A DNA stretch of 5,909 bases from Bacteroidia bacterium (GTDB lineage Bacteria > Planctomycetota > Phycisphaerae > Phycisphaerales > SM1A02): contig JASGCG010000034.1 in assembly GCA_030054235.1 (NCBI GenBank), forward strand, positions 3,899 to 9,807. The letters run 5' to 3'. The notes beneath the pieces were generated by a model that saw only the letters and a list, made by a program, of their open reading frames with translations, was not told the origin of the DNA and did not search any database. Positions 1-5,883 of this stretch are shown piece after piece. A program made the position numbers and the translations under genes. How positions within the stretch are numbered: the stretch's first letter is position 1; each line of letters starts with the position of its first letter.

Positions 1-45
1 GGCCGGCTTGACCGCTGGCTTGATGGCCGGCTTGACCGCTGGCTT
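1..45 (-). repeat. Two 21-bp direct repeats with 24-bp period inside the basic tail
   Basis: Bases 1-21 and 25-45 are identical (ggccggcttgaccgctggctt), separated by three bases that differ from those after the second copy. The period of 24 is a multiple of three, so each unit encodes eight residues (KPAVKPA plus one variable residue) and the frame is kept. Such units can expand or contract by slippage, so tail length may vary between strains. The array may continue beyond the left edge. Confidence 0.85.
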
Positions 46-123
46 CGCGGCCGCCTTGCGCGCGGGCTTGCGGGCAGCCGAGGCCGCCCCATCGTCGCCA
101 TCCTTGCGTGCAGGTCGCGTCAT
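1..123 (-). CDS. 5' part of a gene following the SNF2 ATPase; possible SWIM zinc-finger partner
   Basis: Seen: an open frame of 41 codons runs from an ATG at 123 to the left edge without a stop. The ATG overlaps the TGA of the SNF2 gene as ATGA, a typical sign of translational coupling within an operon. The encoded start is MTRPARKDGDDG, followed by an Ala/Lys/Pro-rich stretch ending in repeated KPAV/KPAI units, so it is a basic, probably disordered tail that could bind nucleic acid. Known: bacterial SNF2 ATPases of this class are often encoded beside a SWIM zinc-finger protein, a putative DNA- or protein-binding partner. Inferred: this gene may be that partner. The cysteine and histidine residues that would prove it lie outside the window. 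A histone H1-like or other basic protein is the main alternative. I am fairly sure that it is a gene and unsure of its product. Confidence 0.68.
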   Translation of the reverse strand, partial: MTRPARKDGDDGAASAARKPARKAAAKPAVKPAIKPAVKPA

Positions 124-3100
124 GATGCCTCCGCCTCGATCAGGCTCGAGCGGCGCAGCGTGAGGATGTCACGCAGCTGCGACGTGCTCATCTCGGTCAG
201 CCACTGGTCGCCTGCGCTGATGATCTGCGTGGCCAGCTCGGTCTTCTGCTCGATCATCTGGTCGATCCGCTCCTCAAGGGTGCCCTCGCACACGAACTTG
301 TGCACGTTCACCGTGCGGCTCTGGCCGATGCGGAACGCGCGGTCGGTCGCCTGGTTCTCGACGGCGGGGTTCCACCAGCGGTCGAAGTGGAAGACATAGT
401 TGGCGGCCGTCAGGTTCAGGCCGACGCCACCGGCCTTCAGGCTCAGCACGAAGACCGGGCACGAAGGATCCTCGCTCTGGAAGCGCTCGACGAGCTTGTC
501 GCGCTTGGCCTGCGGCGTGCCGCCGTGCAGGAAGAGCGCCTCGGTGTCGAGTTCCTTGCGCAGCATCGCCACGAGCAGGTGCCCCATCTGGCGGTACTGC
601 GTGAAGACCAGCGCGCGGTGCCCACTGGCCACTACTTCCTCGAGGAGCTGCACCAGCCGGTGCGCCTTGCCGCTGCGCGCAGCCACGAGCGCGCTCTCGG
701 CAAGCGCCTGGCGGCCCATGAGCTGATCCTCGGCATCGCCTGCTTCTTCCTCGGCGTCGACCCCATCCTTCGAGAAGCCTTCGCGCAGGAAGTGCGCCGG
801 GTGGTTGCAGATCTGCTTGAGCTTGACCAGCGCGCTGAGCACGAGCCCGCGGCGCTGGATGCCTTCGGCGCGATCGACCTTCGCCAGCATCTCGTTCACG
901 ACCGAGTCGTAGAGTCGTGCCTGCTCTTCCGAGAGCGGCACGAGCGCCTTCGTCTCGATGAGCGGCGGCAGGTCGGTGATGACCTTCGGATCGGTCTTGA
1001 GCCGGCGCAAGACGAACGGGCGCACGAGCGAACGAAGCCGCTCGGTCTGCGTGCGGTCGCGGTGCCGTTCGACCGGCAGCGCGAAGCGCTTGCGGAACTC
1101 GCCCTGCGTGCCCAGGTAGCCCGGGCAGCAGAACTCCATGATGCTCCAGAGTTCGGTGAGCCGGTTCTCGACCGGCGTGCCGGTGAGCGCCACGCGGTGG
1201 TCGGCCTCGAGCGACCTGATCGCCGCGGTTTGCTTGGTCGGCGGGTTCTTGATGTGCTGGGCTTCGTCGAGCACCACGCGGCGCCACGGAATGCGCTGCA
1301 TGAGCTCCTTGTCGCGCACCACGATCGCATACGTCGTGATGACGACGTCGGCACCGCGCGCGGCCTGCTCGAACCGCTCACCCATCGGGCGATCGAGGCC
1401 GTGCTGCACATGCATGCGCAGGTTGGGCGCAAAGCGCGAGAGTTCGCGCTGCCAGTTGCCGAGCACGCTCATCGGGGCCACGAGCAGCGTCGGGCCAACC
1501 GGTGCCGGCGCGGCAACCTGCCGCTCGTGCAGGAGCAGCGCGATGAGCTGGATCGTCTTGCCAAGGCCCATGTCATCCGCGAGCACCGCGCCGAGCCGGT
1601 ACTTGTCGAGGAACGCCAGCCAGCTCACGCCGGCGAGCTGGTACGGGCGCAGCGAGCCTTGGAATCCCGTGGGTTGCTCGAGCATCTGCAGGGATTCGGC
1701 GCCGGCCTTGGCGCCGAAGATCTCGGCAACCCAGCCTGTCGCGTCCATCCCCAGGATCGGCATGCCCACGGGGCCGTCGATCCCGTGCGCCATGCGCAGC
1801 GCATCGACGAGCGTCATGCTGCCGCCGGGGTGCTCGCGCAGGAACTGCACGGCGCCCTGGAAATCCTCGGGCCGGATCTCGACCCATTGACCGTTCACGC
1901 GCACGAGCGGCGAGCCTTGCTTGGCCAGCGCCTCGAACGCCTCGAGCGAGATCGGTGCATCGCCGACCGCGATCTGCCATCGATAGTCGACGAGCGACTG
2001 CAGGCCCAGCGCGCCGCTGCTCGCGCCCGCGCCACTGCTGCCCGATGGATCGGTCTCGCCGCTCTGGATCATCAATCGCGCGCCGAGCCGGCTCGCGGGC
2101 TGGCCCCACCACTCAGGGACGATCACATCGAAGCCCGCTTCGAGCAGGACCGGCCGGATCTCGGCGAGCAGCGCGTACGCCTGCTTCGTCGTCAGGTCCA
2201 TGCCGCACGGGTCGCTCTCCTCAAGCGACTCCTCGAGCGCGGTCCAGATGCGGCTGGCGCGCGAGAGTTCGGCGAGCAGCAGTGCGCCCATCTCCTCGGC
2301 GCGCGCGGCGTTCTTGGCCTGCTTGCTGCCGCTGGCCTTGGCCCAGATTTGCTCGGCGTCGACCGTCGTGGCACCGGCAGGGTCCGCCAGGTGGAACGAA
2401 CAGTGCCAGAGCGCGTCGGCCGCAGGCTCCTCGCCCGCCGGCGGCTCGTGCAGTTCAAAGCGCAGTCGCCACGCCGAGCTCTCGTTGATGTCCTCGAGGT
2501 TGCCGATCCAGCCGCGCACCAGCTTGAGCAGGCTCTGGTCGACGGTCTTGGGCTGCACCACCGAATCGCCACGATCGAGCAGGCCGGCCAGCCACGCCAC
2601 GTGCGGATCGGCAGCTTGATCGGCGCCTTCGATCGCGTCGATGTAGGTCTCGGCCGACAGGGCCTCGCGCACCTGCGCATCGACCATGCGTCCCAGGCAA
2701 TCCTCGAGCATCGCCCACGCGCCGGCGCCGCCGGTGGCGTAGCCCTCGTCGCCCACGGCGCGGGCGCTCGCCGGCACGCTCGCGATCAGGCGCTCAAGGC
2801 GGGTGTTCCATTCGCCGTCGTGCATCCACGGCTGCCATGCTGCGTGCAAGGCGCCGGTGCGCTCCTGCCGGAGCGACGGCACCACGCGCTGGTCAGCGAT
2901 CAGGTCGACCGCAAGCCGACCGACGGCGTTCCACCAGCGGGTCTCGTGACCGAGCTCGATCGAGTGGTGGGTGGAGTCGTCCTGATGCAGCGCGAGCAGC
3001 ACGCCGAGCGCATCGCGCGGGGCGATCTCGATGGAGGCCACGCGCGAGGTGGCGAGCTGCAGGTCCTCGTCGCCGTCGATCGAGGTACCCAGCAGTGCTG

Positions 3101-3359
3101 CCATGCGGCTCGAGGGCAGGGGCCAGGCGCCGTCAGCGAGTTGGCGGTGGGGCAGGAGCAGCGCGAGCTCGGTCGGCTGGGCGTGGGTGCCGGTGTGCAG
3201 AATGCCGGCCTCGCGCACCGCGTGCTCGAGCTCGGCATGGTTGGCGATGAAGGGGTGGTGCCCCGCGTCGGCGGCCGCCGGCTTCTGTCGGGCGCGGCTC
3301 AGGTCCTCCGCCCAAAGGTGAAGGGCGTGGCCAGACCAATTGCAATGGAGGACAAGCAT
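120..3359 (-). CDS. SNF2-family ATPase/helicase with bacterial SNF2-associated N-terminal region
   Basis: A 1079-residue SNF2 (superfamily 2) ATPase, expected to translocate on double-stranded DNA and remodel protein-DNA complexes; its exact bacterial role is unknown. The N terminus (MLVLHCNWSG...LHLWAED) resembles the usual start of this bacterial class and supports the ATG at 3359. Residues about 290-540 fit the SNF2-associated region, interrupted by a Gly/Ser linker at about 435-452. First RecA lobe: motif I DDMGLGKT 595-602, motif II DEAQH 698-702, motif III TGTP 726-729. Second lobe: ALVFTQYRQMG 916-926, the LSLKAGGVGLNL segment 972-983, and motif VI ATDRAFRIGQ 1004-1013. An acidic insert (about 868-880) separates the lobes. 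All key ATPase residues are intact and the length is normal for the class. No clear Shine-Dalgarno precedes the ATG. The gene lies 18 bases after tRNA-Lys and overlaps the next gene by 4 bases, so the three may form one transcription unit. Family assignment is near certain. Confidence 0.96.
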   Translation of the reverse strand: MLVLHCNWSGHALHLWAEDLSRARQKPAAADAGHHPFIANHAELEHAVREAGILHTGTHAQPTELALLLPHRQLADGAWPLPSSRMAALLGTSIDGDEDLQLATSRVASIEIAPRDALGVLLALHQDDSTHHSIELGHETRWWNAVGRLAVDLIADQRVVPSLRQERTGALHAAWQPWMHDGEWNTRLERLIASVPASARAVGDEGYATGGAGAWAMLEDCLGRMVDAQVREALSAETYIDAIEGADQAADPHVAWLAGLLDRGDSVVQPKTVDQSLLKLVRGWIGNLEDINESSAWRLRFELHEPPAGEEPAADALWHCSFHLADPAGATTVDAEQIWAKASGSKQAKNAARAEEMGALLLAELSRASRIWTALEESLEESDPCGMDLTTKQAYALLAEIRPVLLEAGFDVIVPEWWGQPASRLGARLMIQSGETDPSGSSGAGASSGALGLQSLVDYRWQIAVGDAPISLEAFEALAKQGSPLVRVNGQWVEIRPEDFQGAVQFLREHPGGSMTLVDALRMAHGIDGPVGMPILGMDATGWVAEIFGAKAGAESLQMLEQPTGFQGSLRPYQLAGVSWLAFLDKYRLGAVLADDMGLGKTIQLIALLLHERQVAAPAPVGPTLLVAPMSVLGNWQRELSRFAPNLRMHVQHGLDRPMGERFEQAARGADVVITTYAIVVRDKELMQRIPWRRVVLDEAQHIKNPPTKQTAAIRSLEADHRVALTGTPVENRLTELWSIMEFCCPGYLGTQGEFRKRFALPVERHRDRTQTERLRSLVRPFVLRRLKTDPKVITDLPPLIETKALVPLSEEQARLYDSVVNEMLAKVDRAEGIQRRGLVLSALVKLKQICNHPAHFLREGFSKDGVDAEEEAGDAEDQLMGRQALAESALVAARSGKAHRLVQLLEEVVASGHRALVFTQYRQMGHLLVAMLRKELDTEALFLHGGTPQAKRDKLVERFQSEDPSCPVFVLSLKAGGVGLNLTAANYVFHFDRWWNPAVENQATDRAFRIGQSRTVNVHKFVCEGTLEERIDQMIEQKTELATQIISAGDQWLTEMSTSQLRDILTLRRSSLIEAEAS

Positions 3360-3365
3360 CGTGGG

Positions 3366-3382
3366 GAGTGATCCGAGTGATC
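3366..3382. repeat. 8-bp direct repeat at the tRNA 3' end
   Basis: The plus-strand octamer gagtgatc occurs at 3366-3373 and again at 3375-3382, a 9-base period. The second copy covers the last five bases of the tRNA gene (3378-3382) plus three flanking bases. It could be chance, a local slippage duplication, or a relic of recombination at the tRNA end. No matching copy was found at the far side of xerC. Confidence 0.5.
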
Positions 3383-3450
3383 GCGCTGGGGATCGAACCC
3401 AGGACCTAGTGATTAAAAGTCACTTGCTCTACCGGCTGAGCTACGCGATC
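3378..3450 (-). tRNA. tRNA-Lys (anticodon UUU)
   Basis: A complete 73-base cloverleaf can be folded by eye. The 7-bp acceptor stem is perfect (GATCGCG with CGCGATC), the D stem is GCTC/GAGC with an 8-base loop, the anticodon stem is AGTGA/TCACT around loop CTTTTAA, the variable loop is AGGTC, and the T stem is CTGGG/CCCAG with loop TTCGATC. Anticodon UUU reads lysine AAA and AAG codons. The discriminator base is A, as usual for tRNA-Lys. The 3' CCA is not encoded, because the bases after the discriminator are CTC, so it must be added by CCA-adding enzyme. The SNF2 start codon lies only 18 bases beyond the 3' end on the same strand. Confidence 0.97.
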
Positions 3451-3463
3451 CGAAGGGGGAACG

Positions 3464-3495
3464 ATCGTAGCCGGGAAGGACGTGGGTGACGGCAA
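3464..3495 (-). promoter_or_regulatory. Possible promoter for tRNA-Lys
   Basis: On the minus strand, TTGCCG (3495-3490) and TACGAT (3469-3464) resemble -35 and -10 hexamers. The -10 ends 13 bases before the mature tRNA 5' end, a suitable distance for a short leader. The 20-base spacer is longer than the usual 16-18, so the -35 call is weak and only the -10 position is plausible. Confidence 0.22.
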
Positions 3496-3676
3496 GGAGT
3501 CCGCAAAGGGGCGCTTTATCGACCAGATTCCCGCTTGGCATGAAGTTCCGGGGGCGTCTGGCGGGCATATTCGCGCAAGTGTGCCCGGGGCATTGACTCG
3601 GGCAAGGCAAAATAACACATTTGCGGTGCATAAGGCGGGTTCTTTGAACCTTGGCGACTCGCCGTCCGATCAATGG

Positions 3677-3695
3677 GTGACCGATTCTCGGTCAC
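3677..3695. promoter_or_regulatory. Perfect 8-bp inverted repeat upstream of xerC (possible operator)
   Basis: GTGACCGA (3677-3684) and TCGGTCAC (3688-3695) are perfect reverse complements around the 3-base spacer TTC. The site ends 16 bases before the xerC ATG. It could be an operator for a dimeric regulator or a small hairpin in the xerC leader. There is no following T run, so it is not a standard terminator. A GATTC (GANTC) site lies at its centre (3683-3687). Confidence 0.45.
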
Positions 3696-3699
3696 GACC

Positions 3700-3703
3700 A
3701 GGT
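3700..3703 (+). promoter_or_regulatory. Weak ribosome binding site of xerC
   Basis: AGGT lies 8 bases before the ATG at 3712, a suitable distance for a short Shine-Dalgarno. The match is only three to four bases, so it supports the chosen start but does not prove it. Confidence 0.35.
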
Positions 3704-3711
3704 AACGCACC

Positions 3712-4689
3712 ATGCACGACAGCAACCCACTCATCGGCCAGTTCCTGACCTACCTCATCGACGAGCGGCACTTCAGCCCGTACACGAGTCGGTGCTATGG
3801 GCTCGACCTGCGTCAGTTCGCCGAGTACCTGACCGCCGAGCATGCGATCCCGGCGAACCAGGCAGCCGAAGAGGCCAGCCTGAAGACCCGCAACCCGTCG
3901 GCGAAGAAGACCGTCACCGACTGGCTGCTCCTGGGTGATGTCGAGGTGATCCGCGCCTACCTCACCAAGATGGCCGAGCAGAACTACTCGCCGGCGACGA
4001 CCGCCCGCAAGATCGCCACGCTGCGCAGCTTCCACAAGTGGATGGAGAAGCGCGGCTACATCGGCTCGAACCCGATGACGCTGATCCGCACGCCCAAGCA
4101 GCCGCGCCGGCTGCCCAAGGCGATCAGCGTCGACCAGATCGAGAAGCTCCTGGCGGCGCCGAGCGACGGCGAGGTCCTGGGCGCGCGCGACCGCGCGATC
4201 CTCGAGACCCTGTACTCGACCGGCATCCGAGTGAGCGAAGTCGTCGGCATCAACCGTGCCGATGTCGACATCGAGCGCCAGCAGATCATCATCCGTGGCA
4301 AGGGCCGCCGGGAGCGCGTGGTGCCGCTGGGCGTGCACGCGCTGGGATCGATCGGCAAGTACCTCACGATGATCGAGTCCGAGCGTGGCCCGCTGGCCCC
4401 GACGAGCCCGCTCTTCGTGAACAAGCACGGCACTCGCCTCTCGAGCCGCTCGGTGCGCCGCAAGGTCGCCAAGTATCTCGAGCAGGCCGGCCTGGATCCC
4501 GACATCAGTCCGCACACCATCCGCCACTCGTTCGCCACGCACCTGCTCGACAACGGTGCGGACCTGCGCGCGGTGCAGGAGCTCCTGGGGCACCAGAGCC
4601 TGAGCTCCACGCAGATCTACACCCACCTCACCACGCAGAAGATGCGCGACGCGTACGACCGCGCGCACCCTCGCGCCGAGGCGGGCTGA
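3712..4689 (+). CDS. xerC: Tyrosine site-specific recombinase XerC
   Basis: A 325-residue tyrosine recombinase of the Xer group, which with XerD resolves chromosome dimers at the dif site near the replication terminus, working with FtsK. The N-terminal SAM-like core-binding domain covers residues about 5-115 (IGQFLTYLIDERHFSPYT at 8-25) and the catalytic domain about 135-320. All six catalytic residues are visible: Arg173 (TGIRVSE), Lys197 (RGKGRRER), His268 and Arg271 (HTIRHSFATHLL), His294 (LLGHQSLS) and nucleophile Tyr303 (TQIYTHL). The endings AVQELLGH and YDRAHPRA match XerC better than XerD. The protein is about 25 residues longer than the usual 300, because of an insertion at about 45-70 in the N-terminal domain. 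The ATG gives the expected Xer N terminus. A methyltransferase gene follows after 6 bases. The family is certain; XerC rather than XerD is likely; a phage or island integrase is unlikely. Confidence 0.94.
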   Translation: MHDSNPLIGQFLTYLIDERHFSPYTSRCYGLDLRQFAEYLTAEHAIPANQAAEEASLKTRNPSAKKTVTDWLLLGDVEVIRAYLTKMAEQNYSPATTARKIATLRSFHKWMEKRGYIGSNPMTLIRTPKQPRRLPKAISVDQIEKLLAAPSDGEVLGARDRAILETLYSTGIRVSEVVGINRADVDIERQQIIIRGKGRRERVVPLGVHALGSIGKYLTMIESERGPLAPTSPLFVNKHGTRLSSRSVRRKVAKYLEQAGLDPDISPHTIRHSFATHLLDNGADLRAVQELLGHQSLSSTQIYTHLTTQKMRDAYDRAHPRAEAG

Positions 4690-4695
4690 TCAGGC

Positions 4696-5532
4696 ATGGC
4701 TGCGGCGGCGCGCACCCCACGAGCGCGCCGGCGCACGACCGGTGATGGTGCGGGTGCGGGCCTTGCGGCTGCGCGCGGCACCAAGGGTGCACGCCAGGCG
4801 GCGCCCCAGGTCCAGATCCATCATGGCGATTGCCTCGATGTGCTGCCGCGGCTCGAACCGCGGCAGTTTCACTTTTGCTGCATCGATCCGCCGTTCAACA
4901 CGGGTGCGGCCAAGCGAAGTTCGCGCAGCGGCGAGCGGCTTGGGTACCGCGATTCGTTCGGCGGGCTCGATGCGTACATCGAGTGGATGCGACCGCGGTT
5001 GGTGGCGATCCACCGTGTGCTGCGCGACGACGGCACGGTGCTCGTGCACTGCGACTGGCGCGCGAGCCACAGGATCCGCGTGCTGCTCGACGAGGTCTTC
5101 GGCGAGCGCAGGTTCCTGAACCATCTGGTGTGGCAGTACGGGCTCGGTGGGTCGAGCCCCCGCATGTTCGCGCGCAAGCACGATGACCTGCTCTGGTATG
5201 CGAAGGGAAGTGCGTGGTGGTTCAACGCGCCACGCGTGCCCGCGACGAGCCAGCGCTTGAAGGGCCAGACGAAGAAAGCGACCGATGTGCTCGAGGTGCC
5301 CTCGATCAACAACATGGCGAAGGAGCGCGTGGGCTGGCCGACGCAGAAGCCGCTGGCGCTGCTGGAACTGCTCGTGGGCGCATGCTGCCCGCCGGGCGGC
5401 GCCGTGCTTGACTGCTTCTGCGGCAGCGGCACCACGCTGGTCGCCGCTGCTCGGCTCGGCCGCAGCGCCGTGGGGGTGGATGCCGACGCCCGTGCGATCG
5501 AGCTGGCGCGGGGGCGCCTTCGCGCGAACTGA
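4696..5532 (+). CDS. Beta-class DNA methyltransferase, probably adenine-N6, apparently orphan
   Basis: A 278-residue site-specific DNA methyltransferase that would transfer a methyl group from S-adenosylmethionine to a base, most likely adenine N6. Motif order is IV, target-recognition region, X, then I, which defines the beta class. Motif IV is DPPF (64-67, in CCIDPPFNTG), the motif X-like segment is WPTQKPLALLELL (214-226), and motif I is DCFCGSGTT (239-247), followed by VGVDAD (259-264) as motif II. DPP[YF] is typical of m6A enzymes, whereas beta-class m4C enzymes usually have SPP. Residues about 145-210 are the probable target-recognition region. The first 36 residues are a basic, low-complexity Ala/Arg/Gly tail before the conserved VQIHHGDCLDVL. 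No other ATG precedes that core, so the start at 4696 stands although only a weak CAGG lies before it. It follows xerC by 6 bases, probably in one operon. No endonuclease is visible. The recognition sequence is unknown. Confidence 0.92.
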   Translation: MAAAARTPRARRRTTGDGAGAGLAAARGTKGARQAAPQVQIHHGDCLDVLPRLEPRQFHFCCIDPPFNTGAAKRSSRSGERLGYRDSFGGLDAYIEWMRPRLVAIHRVLRDDGTVLVHCDWRASHRIRVLLDEVFGERRFLNHLVWQYGLGGSSPRMFARKHDDLLWYAKGSAWWFNAPRVPATSQRLKGQTKKATDVLEVPSINNMAKERVGWPTQKPLALLELLVGACCPPGGAVLDCFCGSGTTLVAAARLGRSAVGVDADARAIELARGRLRAN

Positions 5533-5607
5533 GTTGCATCGTGGAAGCCGGGGGGCAGTTGCCCTGGTTGTCCACCGTGCCTCCACCGACATGTAGTGAC
5601 CTGCATG

Positions 5608-5662
5608 CGTGACGGTGTGCTTCGATTCGGCGATGCGTCGCAGAGCGAAGCCACGCGTCACG
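5608..5662. other. 55-base imperfect hairpin
   Basis: The arms pair in four blocks: CGTGACG (5608-5614) with CGTCACG (5656-5662), GTG (5615-5617) with CAC (5652-5654), GCTTCG (5619-5624) with CGAAGC (5646-5651), and GCGA (5630-5633) with TCGC (5638-5641) closing a TGCG loop. That makes 20 base pairs. T5618 and G5655 form a single mismatch, and an internal loop of 5 and 4 bases lies near the tip. A second CGTCACG overlaps at 5661-5667. No T run follows, so it is not a classical terminator. It may act as an mRNA-end stabiliser, a small structured RNA or a repeated extragenic element. Confidence 0.6.
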
Positions 5663-5665
5663 TCA

Positions 5666-5681
5666 CGGTTCTTCGGAAACG
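5666..5681. other. Small hairpin with TTCG tetraloop
   Basis: CGGTTC (5666-5671) and GAAACG (5676-5681) pair with one G-A mismatch around the loop TTCG, closed by C-G. In RNA this is the very stable cUUCGg tetraloop. It follows the 55-base hairpin by three bases, so the two may form one structured RNA. The stem is short, so chance is not excluded. Confidence 0.4.
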
Positions 5682-5701
5682 AGGAAACCATTGGTGGGAT
5701 T

Positions 5702-5725
5702 GCGTCATAAGACATGCGCGTTTTT
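5702..5725 (+). terminator. Weak terminator-like site after the methyltransferase gene
   Basis: A poor stem (GCGTC with GA and CGC, interrupted by a bulge; 5702-5719) is followed by TTTTT at 5721-5725. The T run is the best in the region, but the stem is weak, so Rho-dependent termination is as likely. Confidence 0.18.
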
Positions 5726-5819
5726 GCTGTGATTACGACTCATCGAACCGTTCCGAGCAATCCTCAACAATCACCAAAGTAAGTTAAAAAGAAAATGCGC
5801 TGTTGTAATGATGTGAGTG

Positions 5820-5847
5820 TTGACGAGCGCTGTCGTGTTCCTATCGT
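5820..5847 (+). promoter_or_regulatory. Sigma70-like promoter candidate
   Basis: TTGACG (5820-5825) matches the -35 consensus at five of six bases, and TATCGT (5842-5847) matches the -10 at four of six, with a 16-base spacer. An A-rich stretch at about 5781-5796 lies upstream. A start near 5854 would transcribe rightward out of the window. The spacer contains a small ACGA/TCGT inverted repeat (5823-5836). Confidence 0.38.
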
Positions 5848-5863
5848 GGCGTTCGTGCAGGAT

Positions 5864-5883
5864 CACGTGCAGCGTTGCACGTG
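5864..5883. promoter_or_regulatory. Perfect 8-bp inverted repeat downstream of the promoter candidate
   Basis: CACGTGCA (5864-5871) and TGCACGTG (5876-5883) are perfect reverse complements around GCGT. Each arm contains the palindrome CACGTG. The site lies about 10-30 bases after the inferred transcription start, so it could be an operator that blocks the polymerase or a hairpin in the leader of the next gene. Confidence 0.45.

Larger units (their letters stand above)
3451..3711. other. Divergent intergenic region between tRNA-Lys and xerC
   Basis: These 261 bases must hold the minus-strand tRNA promoter and the plus-strand xerC promoter. No convincing protein-coding frame is present; short frames here have no ribosome site and no recognisable product. 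For xerC the best plus-strand -35-like hexamers are TTGACT at 3593-3598 and TTGAAC at 3644-3649, but neither has a good -10 at 16-18 bases, so no xerC promoter is called. The part nearest xerC carries an inverted repeat at 3677-3695. Five GANTC sites fall between 3497 and 3687. Confidence 0.6.

Noticed and set aside
300..3371. A 1023-codon open frame on the plus strand opposite the SNF2 gene
   Set aside because: It is the antisense shadow of a high-GC gene. Its translation is low-complexity Arg/Ala/His/Leu-rich with no motif, while the minus strand shows every SNF2 motif.
3536..3551. A sigma54-like site (TTGGCATGAAGTTCC)
   Set aside because: The -12 GC is missing and the spacing between the GG and the TT is off by one base.
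3670..4668. A 332-codon minus-strand frame opposite xerC
   Set aside because: Shadow frame. The plus strand carries all six recombinase catalytic residues, and the minus product resembles nothing.
3378..4689. An integrated island at tRNA-Lys with xerC as its integrase
   Set aside because: The recombinase lies on the 5' side of the tRNA, whereas integrases normally sit beside the 3' attachment end. The protein is a standard XerC, and no second copy of the tRNA end was found.
120..5532. A DISARM-like or other defence cluster (SNF2 helicase plus methyltransferase)
   Set aside because: The two genes are on opposite strands, separated by a tRNA and xerC. The SNF2 protein is of the SNF2-associated class with its own coupled partner, and no other DISARM component or nuclease is visible.
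5551..5564. A GGGC-AGTT-GCCC mini-hairpin just after the methyltransferase stop
   Set aside because: A four-base stem without a T run is too short to call a terminator.
4690..5715. A 341-codon minus-strand frame opposite the methyltransferase
   Set aside because: Shadow frame, Arg/Ala/His-rich with no recognisable domain, opposite clear methyltransferase motifs.
5596..5787. A 63-codon plus-strand frame after the methyltransferase
   Set aside because: It crosses the long hairpin, has no ribosome site, and its product has no recognisable features.
5770..5812. A possible dif site near GTTAAAA and ATGCGC
   Set aside because: Only one arm gives a partial match to the XerD half-site, and the other half does not align at the required 28-base spacing on either strand.
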